From Bemisia tabaci (taxonomy: Eukaryota; Arthropoda; Insecta; Hemiptera; Aleyrodidae), in assembly GCF_918797505.1 (NCBI RefSeq), contig NC_092801.1:27806477-27870476 (forward strand): a stretch of 64,000 nt of DNA. The letters run 5' to 3'. The notes under the pieces were generated by a model. That model saw only the letters and a list, made by a program, of their open reading frames with translations, was not told where the DNA came from and did no database searches. Positions 11,151 through 22,255 of the stretch are shown in pieces. Position numbers and translations under genes: made by a program. The number at the start of each line of letters is the position of its first letter. Position 1 is the stretch's first letter.

Positions 11151-12279
11151 TGAATTTTTCATTCTTGATCACTTATTTTTTATGAGGGGGTTAAAATGTC
11201 CGATTCAAATCAGGTTTCAGCCTATGTTCTGGTGTACCGGTCTAACTCTTGGACTAAATGAAGAAAGTTGGTTGATAACTTTTTGTATGAAGTTGAAATA
11301 CTTTATTCGCGGAATATAAATATTTATAGAATCGCTTGATGTTTCAGCCGAGTGAAAATGGAGAGCCCTTAAAAAGACCGTCGGATAGTGAGCATAAAGT
11401 GCGCTGCGAACTTTCGTGCAGCTTCCTAAAATGCTTCCCGAGCTTGCTTTAAAACCGTTTAAATTGTTTTCATTGTTCGCGTCGTAAATTGAATTAATAA
11501 ATACGACTTGAACGCAAAACTTACAAATGCAGAAACCTGTTAGCGGGAATGGGGTGTTGAGTAAATGTAAAAGTGCAACTTAAAACAGACGAAAGGTTTT
11601 CCACTCCATCGCATCCTATGCCGCTTACAGTAAAGAACAACTTGACCTCTTTTTATTCTATGTTGCATTATTTACAAGTAAAAACCCAGGATAATCCTTA
11701 AGATATTCTAATCAGAGTCTAGAAACGCATCGAGACACTGATTGATATGATGTGGTTACAATGGGTCTATTCACTGTCAGAAAATCGCGCTCTGATTTAT
11801 AGAAACAGAAGGAGGTGGTCGCACATTTTGAGGGTTTGTTACCCCGTAACGTAAGTAGGTACAATATGGCGTCGATTTTTCAGCAGAATCCAAAATTCAA
11901 GTATGAAAAACGGACCAAAACCTCAGTTTATTTTGCTCATTTCAACTCAAATTATAATTTCAAACACTTTATAGAATGACTTTTTCCATGAAATTCACAA
12001 AAATCGATGACAAAAAGCGTCTGTGCCTAATGTACCAACGTCATGGATAAAATCCAAGATGCTGGCAATGCGTCCACCTCCTTTTTTTCTCTATGGCTTT
12101 TTTTTAAAATTTTTGATAAGTACCATAAAATTACCTCTTTTGCCCTTAAAAGTTATTGTTGCAAGAAAAATACAGCTTTTTTCTCATGTGGTGGCAGATT
12201 TTCACAAAACTAAGACGAACGTGCCTGCTGAAACAATATCACTCGTCCTTCATTTCTATTTTGGAAGCCAGTGGCCCAA
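11150..12279. other. Intron DNA, nothing identified
   Basis: AT-rich, no convincing exon, element end or RNA gene. Confidence 0.5.
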
Positions 12280-12620
12280 TTAGCAGTGATCGCGATAAAT
12301 AGCGATTTTTTTGGTTGGTTATTGCGATTATATCGGTGGCAATATATCGAGATATTATCGCAATAAAAATCGCGATATATGGCGATTAAATCGCTACAAA
12401 TCGCAATTTTTGGTTCGATAAATTCGTGATCAATTTTTGTCAAGGAATCGCCAATTATCCCGATTTTTATTTCGAAAATAGCACGATGAATTGTCGGGCG
12501 ATAAAAGCGCAAATTTATCGCGATAAGATCGAGGATAATCGCTCATAGATCTTGATGATCCTGGCGATTTTATCGCCGATGAAATCGCAATATATAGCGA
12601 TTTTTCCATTGACAAGTGTT
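12280..12620. repeat. Field of degenerate GCGATA/TATCGC motifs, 1
   Basis: Dozens of words such as tcgcgataaatagcga, tatcgcgataa and gcgattttatcgcc in both orientations, many self-complementary. Shares an internal order (gataagatcgaggataatcgc then cttgatgatcctggcgat) with 15297-15835. Confidence 0.8.
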
Positions 12621-13435
12621 ACTTGGGGGAATGTGTGTAAAGCACTGAAAATACTTTCCACTTCTGAAAATGTTCTGTTGTCTACGGACATGAAAATACA
12701 CGCAATAGGTGACTTTCAGTCCAACACAGAGAAAATCATTGAACTAAAAGAAAAGGATAGAAAAAATGTGTTTAAAACCGGCACAGAACGTGACGTAAAA
12801 AACATGCAAAAATGGTTACTCAATAAAGAGAATTTATAAAACGGTTCCTTATCGTGTGGCAACTCCCTGTAACTTTTATGCTTTTTCTCTTCTCCCTCGA
12901 TCCTCATTTCGCCTCTCCTCTGACGTAAGGACGTGACGTGATTTTCACATGAGCCGTGGAAAGCGTGGAGTTATATGGAAAACAGGGTTCACGTGGAAAT
13001 TGAGATGCGTCCTTTTGTCAAAGGAGCGACGATTCCTCTCACAACTTTTCGTTATTGCGGTCATGAAACTGTTGCAGGGTACATAAATGCACTTTTTAAC
13101 GTCGGAATAGCAAGTCTTTAGCATCCTTTGAGAAGCTGTGAATGAGGAAATGGAAGAAAAGAAGACGAGATAAGGCCCATTTACGAATGCAAATAGCTTC
13201 GGAAAATCGGTTTCTCTCTGGTGCGAGAGCGTATTGTCGTCTTTTTGTGTTCTTTTCTCTCTGGTGCTTACAAAAACCCGAGAAAAGTTCAGTCAAACAA
13301 ATTGCAAACCTCTGACGATTTTAAACACCAGGCTCAATGTAAATGTAACGAAACTTAAATGTTGACGTGCATTAGAGGGCATGATGGATCATGAAATAAT
13401 AAGTGAACAAACCAAATATCGCGATGATCTTTAAT

Positions 13436-13990
13436 GGACCACTAGACAGGATACAAAGTGAAGCATTTCAATACATGTTTCCTACTTAAAATTTCACGCA
13501 GAACACGATTTGCGCAACAAAAATTACTGAAATTAACACCTAACAAAGATATTTCATGTTTCGTCTTGACGCGTGAATTCAAACTTCCCGCTCATGAATA
13601 CTCAATGGTCTACGTGAGTCAAATCGCGCACAAAATGTTACCCATGACAGTCTTTGCGATGTAAAAATCTGGCAACCTCAATCTTTTCGCTTTTAATCGG
13701 CAATATACCAAAAAATATATAGTTTAAACTATAGAGGGTGGGAAATGAAAAGTGTTCGATTAAGAAGCCTGTCGAAGCCTCTGTGGTACGCGATTCGACT
13801 CACGTAGAGTATTGAGTTTCTAGTGACCGGGCATTTCAAAATTCCCGTGACCAATGTAAAAAAAAAAAACATTGATATCTTAGTAGGAGTTGATTTCAGT
13901 AATTTTGGATGCAAGAATCGCGTTCCACGTGAAATTCTGGTTAAGGGACGTGTATCAGAATGCTTCGATTTGTACCTTGTCTAGTGGTCC
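13436..13990. mobile_element. GGACCACTAGACA foldback, copy 1
   Basis: ggaccactagacaggataca at left and tgtaccttgtctagtggtcc at right. Arms of ~210 bases (tcacgcagaa, aaatatttcatg, gactcacgtaga) are inverted with divergence. The 125-residue frame starting at 13890 is an accident of the arm. Confidence 0.82.
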
Positions 13991-14773
13991 CTTGGTCGTA
14001 TATATATTTTTGTTAAAGCGTGACGGGGATTCCTTGTTGTGTTTTCACAAATCAGGGATTTTTAAAGGAGATTTCAAATCACAACGCCTGATGGTTGGAT
14101 TTTTTTCTTCAGTAGAATACGAAAATTTAAACGGATCTAGTAAGAATGCATTGATTCTGGGTGTAATGTGCGCGCGACTTAGACAAATACAAGAGCTGCA
14201 CATTGTCATAGCGGAAACGCATGTTTTTAATTGCAAATCATACTTAACTCTCTACCTAAATATGTAACTATGGGCAGCAGAACGAATCCATTTTATTAGT
14301 ATTTTTTATCCATATTTGCAATATCAAAAGTAAAGACTGGATGAAATTTCATCCTTGAAATTTTTTTTCTTGCCCAGTCATTTCCTTTTATGAATATAAG
14401 TTTTATTTTATTTTATTATGTTTAATGCATGTTACAACTTCTGTTCCCCCACAGCCTTTATTTGCCCTGTAGATGCCAAAATTTATGACAACTTTTTCAT
14501 TCCACGTCCTGCCTTCCTTTGGGATTTCAAAAGTCTTGGAATTACTCCCGTTTGTCCTACATTTAAGCCTCTGTGATGCACCCAAGCTCTTTAATATATA
14601 TACCATCGTACCCCAATATTAATAACTCTAATTTTAGATACGGCTTAATTTAAGACACTTTTTAATCCCACTTTTTTATGTAAATATACTTATTACAATA
14701 AAACCAGTATTTATTTCTTATTCATTCAGTTTTTTTCATTTATTTAATTCGTTTGTTATTGGTTTATCCTCTC

Positions 14774-14885
14774 CTCCTAACTCTTTTGTTCACTTTGCCA
14801 ACGTCTACACTTACAATTGGCCGTAAAACCTCTTCTCCTAACTCTTTTGTTCACTTTGCCAACGTCTACACTTACAATTAGCCGT
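14774..14885. repeat. 61-bp tandem duplication
   Basis: ctcctaactcttttgttcac...ctacacttacaatt occurs twice, 61 bases apart, nearly identical. The second copy runs into the left end of the palindrome at 14875. Confidence 0.9.
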
Positions 14886-15004
14886 ACTTCTATCAAATGA
14901 GACTATGTGCATTGAGGCATGAGCTCTAAGACCCATAAGAATACTCGCATAACAGGGCTCACGTCATAATGCACATAGTTCCGTTATAGAAATACGTCCA
15001 ATTG
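14875..15004. mobile_element. GGAACTATGTGCAT palindrome, copy 1
   Basis: caattagccgtacttctat at left, tagaaatacgtccaattg at right; inner gactatgtgcat / atgcacatagttcc. Same family at 38150-38273, 50403-50484 and 63153-63235. Confidence 0.85.
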
Positions 15005-15296
15005 TACGTTATTTATTGAAAAAATATGTGAGCAAGATGCAGATGAGACATAGTTTGCCGAACTTAAAATGAATAAGATCTTTCTTTAATACAACAGAAG
15101 GTGAAATTCGCCGATTTTGTACCACTCAGATGACAAATAATGATGTTTCGGATGATAAATGAAAAATCTACGAAAAACGGAGGGCTACTTTGATTCAATT
15201 TTTCGTTCGATCAGTAATAGGTTTCTTCTTCAACACTTAATTTTTTACTCACTGCTCTCATCGCTAATACGGCAGAAGTATCCATACTCCGAAGTA

Positions 15297-15835
15297 GCGG
15301 CGATCGCGATAAATTGAGATTTGATCGGATAATTGATTGCGATTTTACCGACGGCGATTCATTGTACGTTTATCGAGTAAAAATTTGCGATTTCATCGCA
15401 AAAATATGCAAAAAGATCGCGATTCTATTGACGATATATCGTAATATTAACGAACAAAAATCGAGATAAATCGAAATAAAATTTCGATTTTATCGATTTT
15501 CTAGGGGATTCAATGCGACAAGATCGAAGATAATCGCTTCGATGTTGATGACTCCAGCGACTTGACCACCATCATATCGTTAAAAATTAGCAACTTAATT
15601 TCAAAATATCGCAATATTTCCGTTGATGAATGCCAGATGCTCAGATGTTGATGATCGTCGCGATTTCATCGCCAGAAAATCGTTTAAAAATTGCAACTTA
15701 ATTTCCAAAAAGCACATCTTTTTCGTTTCAAAAAGCCCGATGCTCAGATGCTGATGATCCTAGTGACTTTATCGCCAAAATATCGTTAAAAGTCTCAATT
15801 TAATATCAAATTATCGCAATTTTTCCGTTAAAAAA
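15297..15835. repeat. Field of degenerate GCGATA/TATCGC motifs, 2
   Basis: Same vocabulary as 12280-12620, with three direct partial copies of a ~100-base block (gatgttgatga... then tcatcgcc... then aaaaattgcaacttaat). Confidence 0.8.
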
Positions 15836-15980
15836 TGTTACTTAGCCTCTCGTTGTTAAGGTGTTCTATCTAGAAGGAAACCGGAAAAGGGGGAATCACT
15901 TGTACAGGTTCGGATAGGAAGTCATTCTGCTGAAAGTGAAAACGGGGCGGCGAGTGACTGGCGCTCCAGATTTCCCGCCG

Positions 15981-16220
15981 TCGCACAGTGGATCGAGTCA
16001 GTGAGAGAGTTCGGACATGAAATTCTTGACTAAAACTGCAAATTTTAACGTTCATTTCGTCACATTTTAAACTTCAAGGGGTGCTTCCAGCAGAGAATTT
16101 TACGAGAAAACCAATGGCACCACTTTGAGAACCTCAAGGTTGTGTATAAACGGAGTTATCAGCGTTAATAGTTTCCAAATTTCGTCCGACCTCCCTTATT
16201 GAATCGACCCCATTGTGCGA
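15981..16220. repeat. CACAGTGGATCGAGT family repeat, copy 2
   Basis: tcgcacagtggatcgagtca at left, gaatcgaccccattgtgcga at right; the same ~240-bp body as copy 1. Confidence 0.85.
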
Positions 16221-16284
16221 CGCGACGGCGGAACGATCGGAAGGTCATAACGAGCGTGTTACAGATAATAACGAGTGATAATAT

Positions 16285-16360
16285 CAGGGGGGACGGTGGG
16301 GGACGAAAGGGGGGGTGATGGGGGACGAAAAGGGGGGTGGTGGGGGACGAAGGGGGGTTC
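16285..16360. repeat. G-rich tandem (ggtgggggacgaaa)
   Basis: Four imperfect units of about 20 bases, gggggacgaaa(a)ggggggtg; strongly purine-biased, several G runs of four or more, so quadruplex formation is possible. Confidence 0.75.
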
Positions 16361-16984
16361 GGAAGGGACTCCCACGCTAGGTTTATCCTCGGGGGTCGCG
16401 GTGAGAAGGAGTCAGTCATAAAACCATCATTGCGCAGTATTTCGGCGTGGAACGTGCCTCACGGCTATATCCGATGCTTTTCATCGACGGAAAATTCCCC
16501 CTTTCACGGCATTATAACGAGAGGCCACCGGATTTTGACAGCTGCTTTGCCTGATTCCATTCCGAGCAGCTCGTTTTGAACGGGGAATCTTAGCGTCGCG
16601 CCGAGTAAAAACTTCGAATCAACATTTTGTCATTGCCACAGTTTCCCTTCTTCAAATATTTATTTCCGACGAAAGTTAATAATTTTTTTCCATTGAAATG
16701 TTCAGACACTACACAATAATTTGCAAATGCAATTTTCTGAAAATTGGAAGAAAAAATCCAAAACTTTCCTAGAACCACCAATATTTAAAAAACAAACATA
16801 TTATATTATTATTCTGTTTTGATAAATTGATACATATTTTTTTCCAATCAATTTAAATGAGAATAATCAATGCAGAGTGTGCTAACATTTCAAAATCATA
16901 AGTTAAAAAACGCTGACTATGCGAGTATAAATATTAAAGCCGAACAGAGCGGAGCGGTGTGCTGCCAGCGCGAGAGGGTCACTG

Positions 16985-17060
16985 GCGCCTACAAACCTAA
17001 GTGGATACTTCACGCATTGCACAATGCTTGAAGTATCCACTTAGGTTTGCAGGCGCCAAT
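16985..17060. repeat. Near-perfect 75-bp hairpin
   Basis: ggcgcctacaaacctaagtg at left and cacttaggtttgcaggcgcc at right, with agtggatacttcacgcattg in the stem. Its half-sequence recurs in the tandem repeat at 44699-44910. Confidence 0.85.
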
Positions 17061-17395
17061 GCCCGTTTCGAGCTGGCCGCTCACCCGCCGTGCGGCGGCG
17101 CCTGCAGCAACTATTTCACAACAGAGGTGTTGCACAGTATTATACGAAATTGAACGTATTAAGAATGACAGGCATCCTTTAAAATTACAGATCTTTCCTC
17201 GCAAAATAAATCAAGATACTCATCGTACACAGGAAAAATCTAAGAGCCTTCAACTGAGGCAACTATAGAGGTTTATTCGGTTCATCAACGATTATCGGCG
17301 ATTTATCAACAACGTTTACGTTGGAGCGTTTCATTTTCTTCTCACTTCTTTAAAACTCTCTCTCTAAACACTTCTTTCTTTCTTTTTTTCTTCAG

Positions 17396-17552
17396 GAGAA
17401 GAACCGACAACTAGAGAAAATTTTAGGGCTTGCCGAGAGGTACAGAGAAGAACTGCAGAGTCCACATTCCTCAGCAGATCTAAAAGATATCAGAGCACAG
17501 ATGCGACTCCAGAACTATGAGAAGAAAAGCGACTACTCTTCTTTCATAAATG
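17396..17552 (+). CDS. Internal exon D of the same gene
   Basis: A long pyrimidine tract ending ttcttcag precedes the exon and a good donor (gtaaga at 17553) follows. It encodes 52 complete residues, starting EKNRQLEKILGLAERY, a charged helix probably forming a coiled coil, and ending SDYSSFIN. It is entered in phase 0 and left with one base carried over (phase 1), which matches exon E. No database family is recognised. Confidence 0.85.
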
Positions 17553-18895
17553 GTAAGAACTATCATCCAATACCGTAGTTTGGTCTATTTGACCTTCCTG
17601 ATTTTTTGAGATAGGGCATTTTGGGGTAAAGCCGGGGGAGGGGGGTGACCTGATAAGTTTTTTCTCCATCAAGAAAAATTCACATTCACGCTTTTAACGC
17701 ACACTATGTACTCGAAAAACTTGCATCAAACCCCCTCTACTCCTTACGGAGCATCGTAAAGCCTTTTCTCATACAATTAAGGGGTTGGGTACATTGACTT
17801 GACATGACAACGTGCTGATCTGTGAATCATTTATCTATAACTTGAAAGTGTACGAAAACCCAGATTTCAGCAGGAAATTTGGCATTTTTCAATCTTCACA
17901 CCACGCATTTCGATGACACTAATAGTGTTTGCCATTCACGTCAGAGAGGATTTAGTTTTGTAGGTGAAGCTTTTGACTTAAAAACAAAAAGTAGGATAGA
18001 CCGTTGTGTGTGCAAAGGGGGAGGGGAATGAATGGTTTTTTTTTGCTCTGAGGATGTCACACAGCGCAGCGTTGCGGGAAACGAAATCCCCCGGGGTTAT
18101 TAAATGCAGTTCTAGTGTTAGTTATATTCAGTGAAAGGGGGAATCATTTTCTAAAGACTTGTGAGGGTTGATCTATGGAGGAAGAAACCTTATTTTATGT
18201 AGGAAGTAGAAAAATGAAAGCGCTTGCAATTAATCAATAATACTATTGTCTAATGGAATTGATTGAAAATCGAATCGCTTTTTTGCATAAGAGCATCGTT
18301 TCCTTGCAATATTTCCAAGTTATTACCAGGGAAAGTTTATTAATACATGAACAGACAAGTGGGAAAATTCCATGGTTAGGAAAATGTTACCTTTACGACC
18401 AACCGCGTTTAGTAAAATTCTGTGGCCATTCTTGCAAGTTGGTAGTACTATTTTTCTTCCATTTATGTGAATGTTAAACAATCGATTATCATTCAAATTG
18501 AGGCAATCTGTCTCACCTAGAAGCGGTACAATGAATTTAGATCGAATATAAACTTTTTGCCAATTTTCATGGAATCGCCAGAAGGAAAATTTCCAAAAAT
18601 TTTCTTTAAAGTGTCCTAATATTTCCGTTTTTGTCAAAGTATTCTTGGCTGTTCACTCTGTGACAGTTTCAAAATATTTCATGGACTTGCACTCTTACGC
18701 AAAAAAAAGAAAGAATTACACTTCAATTTGCTTTCGGCAAATGCCCCAATATAATATCGTTACATTCCCGCAGCACCATACACTAGTGTTATCTACATCT
18801 TGTAATTACACGCTGTCGCTTTTTTTATTATTTTGCATATAAATGTGAGTCGAACATACTGATTAAAAGCATCAACTTCTGAACTTTCTGTACAG
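17553..18895. other. Intron between exons D and E
   Basis: No repeat end or extra exon recognised. Short frames near 18253-18640 on both strands have no coding flavour. Confidence 0.55.
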
Positions 18896-19051
18896 ATCCG
18901 CGAACCAAACAAGCAGCACCGACGTCGGATGAAGACTACGAGGAAGTATTGGAAAAGCTTAAAGTTGCCGACTTCCTGTACAACGAGTACTCGATGGAGG
19001 ATATGGTCTACCAGTTAGCCAAAGTCATGTTCACTCAGACTCTCCGACGAA
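18896..19051 (+). CDS. Internal exon E of the same gene
   Basis: Acceptor ttctgtacag and donor gtaagt (19052). The carried G from exon D completes GAT (Asp), giving a peptide that starts DPRTKQAAPTSDEDYEEVLE and ends FTQTLRR, a highly charged helical segment with a terminal dibasic pair. It ends with one base carried over. The next identified exon, F, is almost 11 kb away; the intron has been inflated by the 2.6-kb foldback, the 5.3-kb retrotransposon and several MITEs. Confidence 0.85.
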
Positions 19052-19270
19052 GTAAGTATAACTTCCTTCAATATATGCCTTAGCGATGAGTCGACTTTGC
19101 GCGGCAACGACAATGATGAATTTTGCCAGTTAGTAACGTAGTTCCCCTCCATTTAACACCATAAATAATCGATTTAAAGAGAAGCAATTTCCCTTGATTG
19201 AAGTCCCTTTATACCGAGAGTTAAGACGATGCGAATCCATTTCTGATTGGTTCCCGTATTTTAGGTCTTT

Positions 19271-19296
19271 ACAGTGTCGCAAACGGGAATAAAGAT
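19271..19296. repeat. Left arm of inverted repeat outside the foldback
   Basis: The stretch gcaaacgggaataaagatta recurs inverted at 22044-22066 (taatctttattcccgtttg), immediately outside the hAT foldback. It looks like the two ends of an older palindromic element into which the foldback jumped. Confidence 0.6.
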
Positions 19297-20235
19297 TACA
19301 GTTCCACCAATCGCAAAGATTATAAACTAATGGACCGGGGCATTGGGGGTACGGTAGGGTGTGCCTTATTTTTGAGTTTTGCGAAAATCAAGTTGGTCAA
19401 CCCCTAAAAAGTTTCTATGTAGTCTCTAAATGAACCCCCTAAAAGGAAAAAATTTTAAAAAAATTTTAACCCGTGCCTCAAAGGGCCTAAAGGGCCTAAA
19501 CCCAAAATTCAAAAATTTTGGCAAGCGACACATCAATTCTGAAGGAAAATGGCAAGTTACGGCCCTTTTAGGGCAGAAATTTTGTCCGTTTTGCCGTATC
19601 TTGAAGCGTAAGGTCACAAACGGCCCAATGACGACGTGAGGCTATGGGCTGGCGGGGCGCGCCGCGGCCGGCCCGCCGCTGAGCGTGCGCGCGCGGCAGG
19701 GTTGCGCATCGCCGCTTTACACCGGCGTAGAGGAACGAACGGTGGGGTGGGAGGGGGATATCCGGTGGAAAAGCATCCACATTTTCTATCCATAATGAAA
19801 ATGCATTATACTTTTTCAATATAGATGAGGAAATATGAGCCATACAAGGAAGTGATGAAAAGAGTGACAAATACATATATAGTTTGTACGGTTAGGGGTG
19901 TAAGTGGGGAAAATTTGCCGTAACTACAGAACAGCCCTGAAAATCTCCGGGAAATAAAAGCTGCTATTGATGAGAGGTTTGCATGAGAGGTTTAATTAAG
20001 GACTAATTAAAAAGATAGGTGCGATGTTGTCGAATCGTAAGCCCTTTACGCGATCAAAAGCGATTAGTGTAAATTTAATTGGAAAAGTTTAAGAAAAATT
20101 TGATGAAAGAAAATTGCCCCAAATTCGGGAAGTGCTTAAAGTGTTTTTCTATCATGTGAAGTGTTCGCACATGAATGTAACAGTAATTCCAATATGGAAT
20201 GAAAAATGTAGAATCCCTGTGATACATAGTGTCTA

Positions 20236-20640
20236 TGTTTACCCTCCTTTTCATTAGCGCATTTAACGTGACATCAATTAGAAGGTTTTATACGAGAGGT
20301 TCAATATGGCTTACCCACTTACATTTTCTGGTACTGAACACCCCCCCCCCCCCCGCCACAGTTACTTGCTATAATCAAAAATGTAATATTAGTTTCTCGA
20401 AAAAATATGATTTAATTTAGGATTTGAACCCCACTCTTTATAACCGTGGGCAATGCCCTTGACCACTCGGCTACTGGGGAAGATTTGAGTAAATGAGGCT
20501 AATGTGTCATTTAGCTAGCCCCCTGGGTGAGGCCAGGCAATCAACATCAGCTGTAAGTTGGCGAAGCCAGATTGAACCGATTGAATAAAACTTTCTAATT
20601 GATGCCGCGTCAAATACACCAATGAAAAGGAGGGTAAACA
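20236..20640. mobile_element. Inverted-repeat element nested in the foldback loop
   Basis: Termini TGTTTACCCTCCTTTTCATT (20236-20255) and its exact complement (20621-20640); the inverted similarity extends imperfectly to ~55 bases. It occupies half of the loop between the foldback arms and contains a C homopolymer (20341-20354) and the tRNA-like box pair described separately. No frame of note. Confidence 0.65.
20409..20480 (-). ncRNA. tRNA-like Pol III promoter (SINE-like relic)
   Basis: On the - strand TAGCCGAGTGG (20473-20463) matches an A box and GGTTCAAATCC (20430-20420) a B box. The 43-base start-to-start spacing is that of a true tRNA. The expected acceptor stem (TCCCCAG versus TAAATTA) and T stem do not pair, so it is not a functional tRNA; a Ser/Leu-tRNA-derived SINE head or pseudogene fits better. 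Confidence 0.6.
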
Positions 20641-22155
20641 AAGTCTTATTGATGTATCAAACCTTCAGTGATTTCATAGGAAATGAAAAAACTTATTTTC
20701 TTCCGTTTGGCGGGACTCATAAGCGAGTGTGAATTTTTCCTGTCGAGAAACTCTCTCCTGGGCGCGAGGTTTCTTCTTGTCTGCTCTCCTCACCTCTGCT
20801 GCAAGGATAGTATCCTTCACTGTGGATATTATTATGCATTCTCATTCAGGTTTTCGCTGAAGAATTAAAAATGCTTTATCCTCTTCATTTTCCATGATAC
20901 CAAGAGTATTGCATAAAGCAATGTCGAATAACATGTCGATTTTTGCCGTAAAATCAGTCTCCAAATTCTCTTGAACCAGCAATCGACGGCTAGTATTTTT
21001 TGATACGCGCCTCCACTCCTCATAAAAATGCAAACATTTTTAAAAACATGGACACTATGTATCACAGGGATTCTACATTTTTCATTCCATATTGGAATTA
21101 CAAGATCAGAGGTTTTCGACGCACCGCCATTGACATTAATGTGCGAAAACTTCACATGATAGAAAAACACTTTAAGCACTTCCCGAATTTGGGGCAATTT
21201 TCTTTCATCAAATTTTTCTTAAACTTTTCCAATTAAATTTACACTAATCGCTTTTGATCGCGTAAAGGGCTTACGATTCGACAACATCGCACCTATCTTT
21301 TTAATTAGTCCTTAATTAAACCTCTCATGCAAACCTCTCATCAATAGCAGCTTTTATTTCCCGGAGATTTTCAGGGCTGTTCTGTAGTTACGGCAAATTT
21401 TCCCCACTTACACCCCTAACCGTACAAACTATATATGTATTTGTCACTCTTTTCATCACTTCCTTGTATGGCTCATATTTCCTCATCTATATTGAAAAAG
21501 TATAATGCATTTTCATTATGGATAGAAAATGTGGATGCTTTTCCACCGGATATCCCCCTCCCACCCCACCGTTCGTTCCTCTACGCCGGTGTAAAGCGGC
21601 GATGCGCAACCCTGCCGCGCGCGCACGCTCAGCGGCGGGCCGGCCGCGGCGCGCCCCGCCAGCCCATAGCCTCACGTCGTCATTGGGCCGTTTGTGACCT
21701 TACGCTTCAAGATACGGCAAAACGGACAAAATTTCTGCCCTAAAAGGGCCGTAACTTGCCATTTTCCTTCAGAATTGATGTGTCGCTTGCCAAAATTTTT
21801 GAATTTTGGGTTTAGGCCCTTTAGGCCCTTTGAGGCACGGGTTAAAATTTTTTTAAAATTTTTTCCTTTTAGGGGGTTCATTTAGAGACTACATAGAAAC
21901 TTTTTAGGGGTTGACCAACTTGATTTTCGCAAAACTCAAAAATAAGGCACACCCTAGGGTACGGCAAGGAACAAATGGAATGAGAGAGGGAACAGAGATA
22001 GGAATTCGGGAATGGGCTGATCAAAGATTACCAGAAACGTCCGATTTGTGTAATCTTTATTCCCGTTTGTGAAATCCATGAGCTGTGTTGTCATAACTCT
22101 CTCTATAACCCTTGATTATTTGATTATTGCAAACATAAATTGGACCGCATTTAGC

Positions 22156-22167
22156 AAAAAGGCAATT
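22156..22167. repeat. Left target-site duplication of the LINE
   Basis: AAAAAGGCAATT, identical to 27441-27452. It abuts the poly(A) tail (T run to 22186). The pre-insertion site resembles a dispersed palindrome end (ttggaccgcatttagca), also seen at 61306. Confidence 0.93.
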
Positions 22168-22255
22168 TTTTTTTTTTTTTTTTTTTCCTTTTTCTGGTGG
22201 GTTGCCCCATGCACTGCGACCTCTCGATCTATTGTGCCCAGTTGTTGGTTCCTGG

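Larger units (their letters stand above)
19355..21956. mobile_element. Large hAT-like foldback element
   Basis: Termini are TAGGGTGTGCC and GGCACACCCTA, flanked by the perfect 8-base direct repeat GGGTACGG (19347-19354 and 21957-21964). The YARNG-type end and 8-bp duplication are hAT characters. The arms 19355-20233 and 21051-21956 are nearly identical inverted copies of ~0.9 kb, differing by about a 30-base indel near 21110 and a few bases. Each arm includes a CpG/G+C-rich block (19640-19760, and its mirror). No transposase is present, so it must be non-autonomous. Mirrored small frames in the arms are not genes. Confidence 0.9.

Noticed and set aside
13890..14267. 125-residue + strand frame
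   Set aside because: Begins within a foldback arm; no splice signals, and composition resembles noncoding DNA.
20409..20480. Functional tRNA gene
   Set aside because: A and B boxes are good but the acceptor and T stems do not pair.
19430..21885. Pairs of identical predicted proteins on opposite strands (62-102 residues)
   Set aside because: They are the two arms of the foldback read in each direction; no coding signature beyond the mirrored sequence.
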